From the NCBI GenBank assembly GCA_030550075.1, contig JAUQQB010000198.1, forward strand, positions 1 to 5,765: 5,765 nt of DNA, given 5' to 3'. The notes under the pieces are model-generated. The model searched no databases, had not been told where the DNA came from, and was given only the letters and a program-made list of their open reading frames with translations. Positions 1-4,674 of the stretch are shown here, piece by piece (the first letter of the stretch is position 1; the number at the start of each line of letters is the position of its first letter). Source of the stretch: Chloroflexota bacterium (GTDB lineage: Bacteria > Chloroflexota > Anaerolineae > Thermoflexales > Thermoflexaceae). Both the position numbers and the translations under genes were made by a program.

Positions 1-17
1 ACGGCCCAAAGGGCCGT
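1..17. repeat. Perfect 7-bp hairpin at the left edge
   Basis: The first 17 bases form a perfect inverted repeat, ACGGCCC and GGGCCGT around an AAA loop. It lies about 110 bp beyond the ubiX stop codon, in the direction of ubiX transcription, so it could be the stem of that unit's intrinsic terminator. The T-tract that would prove this would lie outside the window. Read on the plus strand the stem is followed by G-rich sequence, so it is not a terminator for a plus-strand gene. The structure is seen; the role is inference. Confidence 0.45.
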
Positions 18-43
18 GGGGAGAGGGGAGAAGGGGGGTGGGG
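18..43 (+). other. G-quadruplex-type G-rich tract
   Basis: Four runs of at least four G (18-21, 25-28, 33-38, 40-43) are separated by loops of 3, 4 and 1 bases. This matches the usual intramolecular G-quadruplex pattern with up to four tetrads. The G-rich strand is the plus strand, which is the template for the leftward ubiX transcript, so any quadruplex would form in DNA rather than in that mRNA. It abuts the hairpin at 1-17, and the pair could slow or stop polymerase. Only the pattern is seen; folding and function are inferred. Confidence 0.4.
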
Positions 44-127
44 CCATTCCGTTCCACCTTTAGAGCTTTCAACTGCGTAACTCCTATAGAAATTGTGTAG
101 CTGGTCTCCTCGCCCTTGTCCGATCCC
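44..127. other. Non-coding 3' flank of ubiX
   Basis: This stretch lies between the G-rich tract and the ubiX stop codon. It is more AT-rich than the coding DNA around it. I see no convincing reading frame, RNA gene or promoter here. Confidence 0.4.
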
Positions 128-694
128 TCACTCTTCTTTCCATCGAATGTAAAGGTCGTTCTCGATCCCCAGCCGCAGCAGCACCCGTCCCACCGTCTGG
201 TCGATGAGCTCCTGAATTGTGCGGGGACGGCCGTAAAAGGCGGGGACAGGAGGCATGATGATTGCCCCCATTCGCGCCACCCGCCGCATCAGGTCCAGGT
301 GGCCAATGTGCAGCGGGGTCTCCCGCACCACCAGCACCAGGGGTCGCCCTTCCTTCAGGGTGACATCGGCCGCCCGACTCATCAGATCCGCTGTGTAACC
401 GCTGACGATGGCCCCCAGGGTTTTGATGGAGCAGGGAATGATGACCATCCCCATTGTCCGGAAAGAACCGGAGGCAATGGCCGCCCCGATGTCATGGTAA
501 GCATGGACTACATCCGCTAGCTCCAGGACCTGGCGGACCGTGTAATCGGTCTCCTGGACGATGGTGAGGCGGGCCGCGGGGCTGAGGATTAAATGGGTTT
601 CGATCTCCGGGTTCAAGCGAAGGACCTCTAACAATCGGATGCCATAGATCACCCCGCTGGCCCCACTGATGCCGACAATCAGACGTTGCTTCAT
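128..694 (-). CDS. ubiX: UbiX/Pad1-type flavin prenyltransferase
   Basis: A cytoplasmic flavoprotein of 188 residues, the usual family length. It attaches a dimethylallyl unit to reduced FMN, making the prenylated-FMN cofactor used by UbiD-type decarboxylases, for example in quinone synthesis or aromatic acid metabolism. Visible family motifs in order: the N-terminal GISGASG flavin loop (residues 8-14), SPAA (38-41), PCSIKTL (87-93), SRAADVTLKE (106-115), VVRETPL (122-128) and PPVPAFYGRP (148-157), then a VGR motif ending at R170. R107, K114, R124, E125, Y154 and R170 line up, at a constant offset, with the active-site residues I recall for the Pseudomonas enzyme, so it should be active. The ATG at 694 is chosen because the family's N-terminus begins there and AGAAGGAG lies at 699-706; the longer open frame to 781 adds unrelated residues. 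No ubiD partner is in the window. It lies 123 bp behind the BtuF-like gene on the same strand. Confidence 0.95.
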   Translation of the reverse strand: MKQRLIVGISGASGVIYGIRLLEVLRLNPEIETHLILSPAARLTIVQETDYTVRQVLELADVVHAYHDIGAAIASGSFRTMGMVIIPCSIKTLGAIVSGYTADLMSRAADVTLKEGRPLVLVVRETPLHIGHLDLMRRVARMGAIIMPPVPAFYGRPRTIQELIDQTVGRVLLRLGIENDLYIRWKEE

Positions 695-817
695 TCCGCT
701 CCTTCTCAGCCACCCAGGCAGGGAGTGTTGTGGTTTTTTGCTCAGACTTACCCCATTACCTCTACCCAGAGGGGGGGACAAGCCTTCCCCCGAAACATTC
801 CCGACCAGGGAGGATCA
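695..817. other. Spacer between the BtuF-like gene and ubiX, with a hairpin
   Basis: This 123-bp gap is long compared with the 10-bp gap upstream in the same unit. It holds a 6-bp inverted repeat, GGGGGA at 773-778 and TCCCCC at 786-791, around a 7-base loop. No T-tract follows it on either strand, so it is not a standard terminator. On the minus strand TTGTCC (776-781) is followed 17 bp later by TAATGG (753-758), which is only a poor sigma-70 match. ubiX may therefore be co-transcribed with the upstream pair or have its own weak promoter; the sequence does not settle this. Confidence 0.35.
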
Positions 818-1726
818 TTAACCCGGAGGATCCTCTCCGGAGCCAAATGCATCCTGAAGGACCTCGGGCAAGATCCGCAATGCGTGCTGCAGGCGGGTGC
901 CGTGCCAGAACAGCAGACTCCCGTCGATCCAGCGCACGCGGCCAGCGCGTCCGGCCGGCGTATCCGGGAAGCATGCACGAACCGTTTCCACATCTTCCGG
1001 CTGGAAGGGATACGGCTCGTTCGGGAGCAGGATCAGCTCCGGGGCGGCGTGGCGGATCTCCTCCTCCGAAAGGCGTGGGTATCGGTCATCCCGAGCGACA
1101 GATTGGGCAGGCATTTCGGGATTTAGATCCGCCGCCAGCGGATACCGCCGCCGACGGCTGGCGAAGACGTTCTCGCCCCCGCACAGGGTCAGCACATCGT
1201 GCGCATAGGTCTCCGTGTTGAAAGTCATCCATGGATTCTTCCAGATGGGGCAGAACACCCGCGGGCGTCGCTCTGGAGGGGTCTGGCGACGGGTGGCCTC
1301 CAGCCTCTCGATCTCCTCCAGCACGGGCGGGCGGGAGATGCCGAAAAGCGCCGCCAGATCGCGAATGAGAGCGATTGCCTCCGCAACCGAGCGGGGGAAG
1401 GAAACGGCCACCGGGATCCCCCGGGCCGCCAGGGCTCGGGCGTCCGCCTCCCGGTTCTCCTCCAAATTCATCAACACCACATCCGGTTGCAGCGCGAGAA
1501 TCCGCGCGAGATCCGGGTTCTTCGTCCCGCCTACCGCAGGGATCAAGCGGGCCTCCGCCGGATAGATGCAGTAGTCCGTCCGCCCGACCACGCGATCTCC
1601 CAGGCCCAGGTCGAACAGAGTTTCCGTCAGGCTGGGCACCAGGGAGACGATCCGGCGAAGCGGACGCTCGGGCCGGAACGGCCGGCCTTCCAGATCCCAG
1701 AGGGGTTCCTTCGCTTCAAGTTTCAT
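818..1726 (-). CDS. BtuF/FepB-like helical-backbone metal-receptor (substrate-binding) protein without signal peptide
   Basis: A 302-residue protein of the COG0614/Peripla_BP_2 class, whose members bind cobalamin, heme or iron-siderophores for ABC importers. Evidence is the hallmark start RIVSLVPSLTETLFDLGLGD (about residues 25-44), then VVGRTDYCIYP, a VGGTKNPDLARILALQPDVVL segment (about 66-86), and a second lobe with a WMTFNTETYAHDVLTLCGG-type stretch around 165-185. The protein begins with about 20 charged residues and has no hydrophobic signal peptide or lipobox Cys. No ABC permease or ATPase gene is nearby. It is therefore probably cytoplasmic, which is unusual for the fold and argues against a simple importer receptor; ligand unknown. 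The ATG at 1726 is led by AAGGGGA at 1732-1738. The start lies 10 bp after the stop of the cyanophycinase-like gene, so the two are very likely one operon. A closer annotation such as cobalamin-binding protein is possible but not shown by the sequence. Confidence 0.82.
   Translation of the reverse strand: MKLEAKEPLWDLEGRPFRPERPLRRIVSLVPSLTETLFDLGLGDRVVGRTDYCIYPAEARLIPAVGGTKNPDLARILALQPDVVLMNLEENREADARALAARGIPVAVSFPRSVAEAIALIRDLAALFGISRPPVLEEIERLEATRRQTPPERRPRVFCPIWKNPWMTFNTETYAHDVLTLCGGENVFASRRRRYPLAADLNPEMPAQSVARDDRYPRLSEEEIRHAAPELILLPNEPYPFQPEDVETVRACFPDTPAGRAGRVRWIDGSLLFWHGTRLQHALRILPEVLQDAFGSGEDPPG
823..840. repeat. 6-bp inverted repeat over the end of the BtuF-like gene
   Basis: CCGGAG at 823-828 and CTCCGG at 835-840 flank a 6-base loop, at the last codons of the BtuF-like gene and just before its stop. 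The minus-strand transcript could fold here. There is no following T-run, so a terminator is unlikely; a transcript-stabilising or pause structure between this gene and ubiX is possible. It lies in coding sequence and could be chance in GC-rich DNA. Confidence 0.3.
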
Positions 1727-1736
1727 CTACTTCCCC

Positions 1737-2408
1737 TTACTCACGATCCAGCCAGCGGGCCCCGAAGATCACGGTGATTTCCCCTTCTCCCCATCGCTCG
1801 ATTTGATCGCCCGGGCCGAGGGCGAGGGCCGCTCCCTCGGCCAGGCCGATGCCGTAGGCGAAAGGCCGCTGGTGAAGGGCCGCCTGGAGTGCACGGGCAG
1901 CCTCCGGGGTGTAATGGCTCACCACAAAAGCGCCCGGCAGCCATCCCCAGGCCCCCAGGGTCTTCTCCCAGCCGGAGCGCAGCACCCAGGTCCCCATCGC
2001 CTCCGCTCCCGCACCGATCCCCAGCACCACCGCACCGGAATGGTAAGCGGTGATCATCGCCTGGAGCGCGGGCGTGTCGAAAAAGGTCTCCAGCAGGCGC
2101 CGGACATCGCCATCCGCAATCAGGATGAGGCGGGCATCCAGGAAAAGACGCGCGTGGGCGACCTGGAACGCATCCTCCCGGGCGCGCAAGATCAGCACCC
2201 GACATGGAGGGCTGCCCCATACTCGATATTGCCGCTCATAGCGCTGAGCGCGCTCTGGGTCATCGGCGGCGGCCATGACCACCACCACATATCCCTCCGG
2301 GGCGCTCCGGGCCAGCGCCATCCGGTGCACCTCTTCGGCTTCTTCTCCCCCACACAACACCAGCCATCCACGGCCGCCTCGCCAGCGCAGCGGACCTTTC
2401 TGTCCCAT
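1737..2408 (-). CDS. Cyanophycinase/peptidase S51-like protein, catalytic Ser position replaced (probable pseudoenzyme)
   Basis: A 223-residue protein with the layout of the cyanophycinase (peptidase S51, class I glutamine amidotransferase-like fold) family: an early GG turn (residues 20-21), LILIADGDVRRLLETF (94-109, compare the family's FTGGDQ segment), DTPALQAMITAYHSGAVVLG (111-130), GIGAGAEAMG (130-139), SHYTPEAARAL (164-174) and GIGLAEGAALAL (186-197, compare GIGLDEGTAL). In active members the nucleophile elbow reads G-T/N-S-A-G-A; here it is G-I-G-A-G-A, so the Ser position is Gly132 (codon GGT at 2013-2015). The DQHF motif is also degraded to SHYT. The fold is therefore likely kept and the Ser-protease activity likely lost, suggesting binding or regulation instead. 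It is shorter than typical cyanophycinases (about 270 residues). No signal peptide is seen. The ATG is preceded by a strong AAGGAGGAGGAG (2412-2423). It is first in the leftward unit, 10 bp before the BtuF-like gene. Fold assignment is moderate; substrate unknown. Confidence 0.7.
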   Translation of the reverse strand: MGQKGPLRWRGGRGWLVLCGGEEAEEVHRMALARSAPEGYVVVVMAAADDPERAQRYERQYRVWGSPPCRVLILRAREDAFQVAHARLFLDARLILIADGDVRRLLETFFDTPALQAMITAYHSGAVVLGIGAGAEAMGTWVLRSGWEKTLGAWGWLPGAFVVSHYTPEAARALQAALHQRPFAYGIGLAEGAALALGPGDQIERWGEGEITVIFGARWLDRE

Positions 2409-2411
2409 CTT

Positions 2412-2423
2412 CTCCTCCTCCTT
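2412..2423 (-). promoter_or_regulatory. Strong repeated Shine-Dalgarno of the leftward operon
   Basis: The minus strand reads AAGGAGGAGGAG directly upstream of the ATG at 2408. It is a purine-perfect anti-16S match with several possible pairing registers and a 2 to 8 base spacing. It fixes the start of the cyanophycinase-like gene and predicts strong translation. No clear minus-strand -35/-10 pair was found further upstream. Confidence 0.7.
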
Positions 2424-2762
2424 CTATTTTGCATCGATCCAGAGAATTCATCAGGGGCAGGGGCTACATCCTCCTTCCAGCCGGTGGCGATCACGAACTT
2501 GTGAATGTCATTCCGCCAACAACTCCCTTTTTCGAAGGGCGCGCCTTTGATACCGCCCACTGGCATGCTGAGGCAGCCACGCAGAGCAGAGGCAACTCTG
2601 GAGATTGCACCAAACGAAAGGGTCTGACACGCCGCTCTTGCAGAGTGAGCCTTGTCCCCGCTCCTCCATACCCGTTCCTCCTGGGATACTCATCCATACA
2701 GGCTGATGAAGGCACCGATAAGATAGCGCATGAGTAGATAGGTGGCTTCCGCAAGTCCGAGT
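2424..2762. other. Divergent intergenic region, no gene recognised
   Basis: About 340 bp between the two divergent units. Short open frames exist on both strands, but none has a good ribosome-binding site or a recognisable protein. The stretch is less GC-biased than the genes. It contains a small hairpin with a GCAA tetraloop (CAGAG 2587-2591, CTCTG 2596-2600) and a related CTCT/AGAG repeat at 2635-2645. The sequence around 2605-2635 has the look of a decayed element end, but there is no paired inverted terminus or target duplication. Promoters for both directions should lie here, but only the TATAAT of the rightward unit is clear. Confidence 0.4.
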
Positions 2763-2768
2763 TATAAT
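2763..2768 (+). promoter_or_regulatory. Consensus -10 box (TATAAT) upstream of the TPR gene
   Basis: A perfect TATAAT lies 35 bp before the ATG at 2804, giving a predicted transcript start near 2775 and a leader of about 30 bases that includes the Shine-Dalgarno. The -35 region at about 2740-2745 (AGGTGG) is poor, so the promoter may need an activator or an alternative recognition element. Confidence 0.5.
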
Positions 2769-2803
2769 CCCCTACGACAACTCCTTCCTGAGGAGAGAAC
2801 GCA

Positions 2804-3103
2804 ATGCCGGAGACGGCGGGCACGCATATCGAACTGGGATGGGAGTTCCATGCGAAGAAGGAATACGATCAGGCCATTGAGCAATTTCGCAGGGCCATCG
2901 AAGTGGATGGGAATGCGGTGGATGCTTACTACGGACTTGGTCTCTCCTGCAAAGCCAAGGGGGAAAAAGAAAAGGCGATCCAGGCGTTCGAGAAGGTGAT
3001 CGCGCTGGCCCCCATGCTGGAGGATCGAGCCAAGGCGCAGATCCTCTCCCGCCTTGCCCAGGCCCATCTGGAGACCCTGCGAGGTTCCAATGGAGAAGCA
3101 TGA
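2804..3103 (+). CDS. Small TPR-repeat protein
   Basis: A 99-residue, all-helical protein made of tetratricopeptide repeats, which usually act as protein-binding scaffolds. Repeat 1 spans about residues 8-41 (L11-G12, Y21, A24, F28, A31) and repeat 2 about 42-71 (Y43, G46, A58, F62, A67, P70), followed by a third helix region (77-92, AKAQILSRLAQAHLETL) that may be a half repeat or capping helix. There is no signal peptide or membrane segment, so it is probably cytoplasmic. The ATG at 2804 follows TGAGGAGA (2789-2796), and a TATAAT lies just upstream. Its last 14 bases overlap the start of the URO-D-family gene in another frame, pointing to translational coupling and a shared job. The partner protein is not identified; the URO-D protein is the natural candidate. 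TPR assignment is secure, function unknown. Confidence 0.88.
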   Translation: MPETAGTHIELGWEFHAKKEYDQAIEQFRRAIEVDGNAVDAYYGLGLSCKAKGEKEKAIQAFEKVIALAPMLEDRAKAQILSRLAQAHLETLRGSNGEA

Positions 3104-4076
3104 GCGGCTTCAGGCAATCATCCATGGACATGCAGTCGATCGCCCTCCGGTGGCCCTGTGGCGGCATTTCCCCGTCGCCGATCAGGATCCCCTCGCCTTC
3201 GCGGAGGCGGTGATCGAGTTCCAGCGTCGCTTCGATTTCGACTTCGTCAAGATCACCCCGGCCTCCAGCTACTGCGTCCGGGATTGGGGCGTGGAGGATC
3301 GCTGGGAGGGGGATACGGAGGGCACCCGGCGCTACGTTCGATATCCGGTGCAGGACCCCGAGGATTGGGCCGCCCTTCCCATCCTCGATCCGACCCGTGG
3401 GGCCTTGCGGGACCATCTGGAGGCGGTGGCGCGGATCCGACAGGCGCTCCCCGAGGTCCCCGTGGTGGTCACCGTGTTCAGCCCCCTGGCTCAGGCGAAG
3501 AACCTGGCCGGTCCGGATCGCATGCTGCTGCATCTGAGACGCCATCCGGAGGCGCTCGAGATGGGCCTCCGGACCATCACGGAGAGCACCCGCCGTTTCG
3601 TCCATGCCGCCCTGGCACTCGGGGTGGATGGGATTTTCTACGCCGTTCAGCATGCCTCTTACCTGCTGCTTTCCCCTGACGAATATCAAACCTTCGGGCG
3701 TCCCTACGATCTGGCGATCCTGGAGGAGGCAGCGAACGCCTGGCTGAACATCCTCCACCTCCACGGCGAGGCGGTGATGTTCGACTTTTTCACCGATTAT
3801 CCGGTCGCCGTCTGGAACTGGCACGACCGGGAGACGCCGCCCGCGCTGGAGGAGGGAAAGGAGAAGGTCCGGGGGGCCGTGCTGGGGGGCCTCTCCCGGG
3901 TCAAGACCCTGGTGTTGGGGACCCCTCAAGACGTGGAAGCGGAAGCCCGGGAGGCCATCGCCCAAACCGGCGGGCGGCGGTTCATCCTGGGCACCGGATG
4001 CGTGGTTCCGATCCATGCGCCTGAGGTCAACCTGCATACGGCCCGGCGAGTTGTAGAGGGTTCTGTTTTTTCTTGA
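3090..4076 (+). CDS. Uroporphyrinogen decarboxylase superfamily protein (MtaA/CmuA-like branch, not HemE)
   Basis: A 328-residue URO-D superfamily (PF01208) TIM-barrel protein. Visible features: the N-terminal ERLQAIIHGHAVDRPPVALW (residues 5-24, the family's R-x3-a-l-x-G-x3-DR-x-P pattern), FDFDFVKITPAS (48-59), the barrel segment ILHLHGEAVMFDFF (221-234), NWHDRETPPALEEGK (243-257) and FILGTGCVVP (298-307) followed by PEVNL. HemE's substrate-binding RQAGRY motif is absent, so heme synthesis is not its role. In corrinoid methyltransferases (MtaA, MtbA) zinc is bound by His-x-Cys and a distal Cys; here the sites read H223-x-H225 and C304, a possible variant metal site. Substrate unknown; methyl transfer from a corrinoid or other one-carbon carrier is the likely chemistry class by homology only. 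The ATG at 3090 is preferred over an in-frame TTG at 3054 because it has a GAGG at 3081-3084 and gives the family N-terminus. It overlaps the TPR gene by 14 bp. Confidence 0.85.
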   Translation: MEKHERLQAIIHGHAVDRPPVALWRHFPVADQDPLAFAEAVIEFQRRFDFDFVKITPASSYCVRDWGVEDRWEGDTEGTRRYVRYPVQDPEDWAALPILDPTRGALRDHLEAVARIRQALPEVPVVVTVFSPLAQAKNLAGPDRMLLHLRRHPEALEMGLRTITESTRRFVHAALALGVDGIFYAVQHASYLLLSPDEYQTFGRPYDLAILEEAANAWLNILHLHGEAVMFDFFTDYPVAVWNWHDRETPPALEEGKEKVRGAVLGGLSRVKTLVLGTPQDVEAEAREAIAQTGGRRFILGTGCVVPIHAPEVNLHTARRVVEGSVFS

Positions 4077-4078
4077 TT

Positions 4079-4094
4079 CCCCGGTCGGGTTTTT
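4079..4094 (+). terminator. Possible weak terminator after the URO-D gene
   Basis: Immediately after the stop at 4076, CCC and GGG (within 4079-4089) can form a very short stem, followed by a run of five T (4090-4094). The stem is only 3-4 bp with a tight loop, so it is at best a weak intrinsic terminator. It would separate the TPR/URO-D unit from nrfHA. Confidence 0.25.
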
Positions 4095-4101
4095 GATCGT
4101 G

Positions 4102-4107
4102 TTGACA
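4102..4107 (+). promoter_or_regulatory. Consensus -35 box (TTGACA) upstream of nrfH
   Basis: A perfect TTGACA lies 79 bp before the nrfH start in the 109-bp spacer after the URO-D gene. At 17 bp downstream the -10 region (4125-4130, GTCTGT) is a poor match, so an activator-dependent promoter is plausible. A TTTG/CAAA pair (4092-4095, 4106-4109) straddles the box but does not form a good FNR or CRP palindrome. A single box is seen; promoter activity is inferred. Confidence 0.4.
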
Positions 4108-4185
4108 AATGACTTCCTTCACTGGTCTGTCTCCTGAAGTCGATGCTACCTTGAAGTTAGGCACCTGCCCGGGAGGCTATACACG

Positions 4186-4671
4186 ATGCGGACCACGATC
4201 TACTGGGGGATCGGCGGACTGGTGGGGGTTCTCATCGTGGCTGGGCTTGGCTGGCTCCTCCTGAGCCCCCAGGGCCTGGGAGCCTACCTGACGGACCGGC
4301 CTGAGGCCTGCAACAACTGTCACGTGATGAACCCCGCCTATGAGGGATGGTTCCATGCGCCCCATCAACGCGTTGCCGTATGCAATGACTGCCACACGCC
4401 TCATGATTTCCCCGCCAAGTGGGGAGCGAAGTTCGTAAAAGGCATACAGCATGTCTATTTCTATACCACCTATCAAATCCCCCCTCAGATCCACGCGGAT
4501 GCCCTCAGCCAGCGGATCGTTCAGGCCAACTGCATCCGTTGCCACTTCCATACCGTAGCCACTCAGAGCGGGCTGATGGAAGGATCCCGCTTCTGCTTTG
4601 ATTGCCATCGCACGGTTGCCCATGGCGAACGACGCACAATCGCTTTCGGCACCCTGCCTGAAAGGAGGTAA
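4186..4671 (+). CDS. nrfH: NrfH, tetraheme menaquinol-oxidising subunit of nitrite reductase
   Basis: A 161-residue NapC/NirT-family membrane-anchored cytochrome c. It has one N-terminal membrane segment (about residues 5-27) and four heme c sites: CNNCH (42-46), CNDCH (66-70), CIRCH (116-120) and CFDCH (137-141). The first continues as CHVM, the usual NrfH form in which the Met (M48) is the unusual axial ligand of the quinol-proximal heme. Its role is to oxidise menaquinol at the outer membrane face and deliver electrons to NrfA. Length and heme spacing fit NrfH rather than the larger NapC. The ATG at 4186 is preceded by CGGGAGG ending at 4176. The next gene, nrfA, begins 3 bp after its stop, and nrfA's Shine-Dalgarno lies inside the last nrfH codons, so the two are co-translated as the NrfHA complex. 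Confidence 0.95.
   Translation: MRTTIYWGIGGLVGVLIVAGLGWLLLSPQGLGAYLTDRPEACNNCHVMNPAYEGWFHAPHQRVAVCNDCHTPHDFPAKWGAKFVKGIQHVYFYTTYQIPPQIHADALSQRIVQANCIRCHFHTVATQSGLMEGSRFCFDCHRTVAHGERRTIAFGTLPERR
4661..4668 (+). promoter_or_regulatory. Shine-Dalgarno of nrfA inside nrfH
   Basis: AAAGGAGG is encoded by the last codons of nrfH and stands 6 bases before the ATG at 4675. It decides the nrfA start over the in-frame Met at 4687 and shows tight coupling of the two genes. Confidence 0.8.
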
Positions 4672-4674
4672 AGC

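Noticed and set aside
695..781. Longer ubiX start near 781
   Set aside because: The extra 29 residues are not family-like, while the ATG at 694 has a good Shine-Dalgarno and the typical N-terminus.
1737..2408. Annotation as an active cyanophycinase
   Set aside because: The nucleophile Ser position is Gly and the DQHF motif is lost, so the Ser-peptidase reaction is not supported.
2600..2640. Possible insertion-sequence end in the divergent spacer
   Set aside because: No matching inverted terminus, transposase fragment or target-site duplication could be found in the window.
2429..2737. Short open frames in the divergent spacer on both strands
   Set aside because: No good ribosome-binding site, no recognisable protein, and overlapping frames of similar length on both strands.
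2424..2803. Cobalamin or SAM riboswitch in the divergent spacer, suggested by the BtuF-like gene
   Set aside because: I could not find the B12-box or SAM-I core sequences on either strand; a covariance-model search would be decisive.
2772..4037. A 421-codon open frame on the minus strand opposite the TPR and URO-D genes
   Set aside because: It mirrors two well-supported plus-strand genes, has low-complexity Pro/Gly/Arg/His-rich content and no recognisable domain; long antisense frames are common in GC-rich genes.
3090..4076. Annotation as HemE uroporphyrinogen decarboxylase
   Set aside because: The RQAGRY substrate motif of HemE is missing and the layout (HLHG, GTGC) fits the methyltransferase-like branch.
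4092..4109. FNR/CRP-type operator over the TTGACA box
   Set aside because: Only the outer TTTG/CAAA pairs match; the inner positions do not form a palindrome, so chance is likely.
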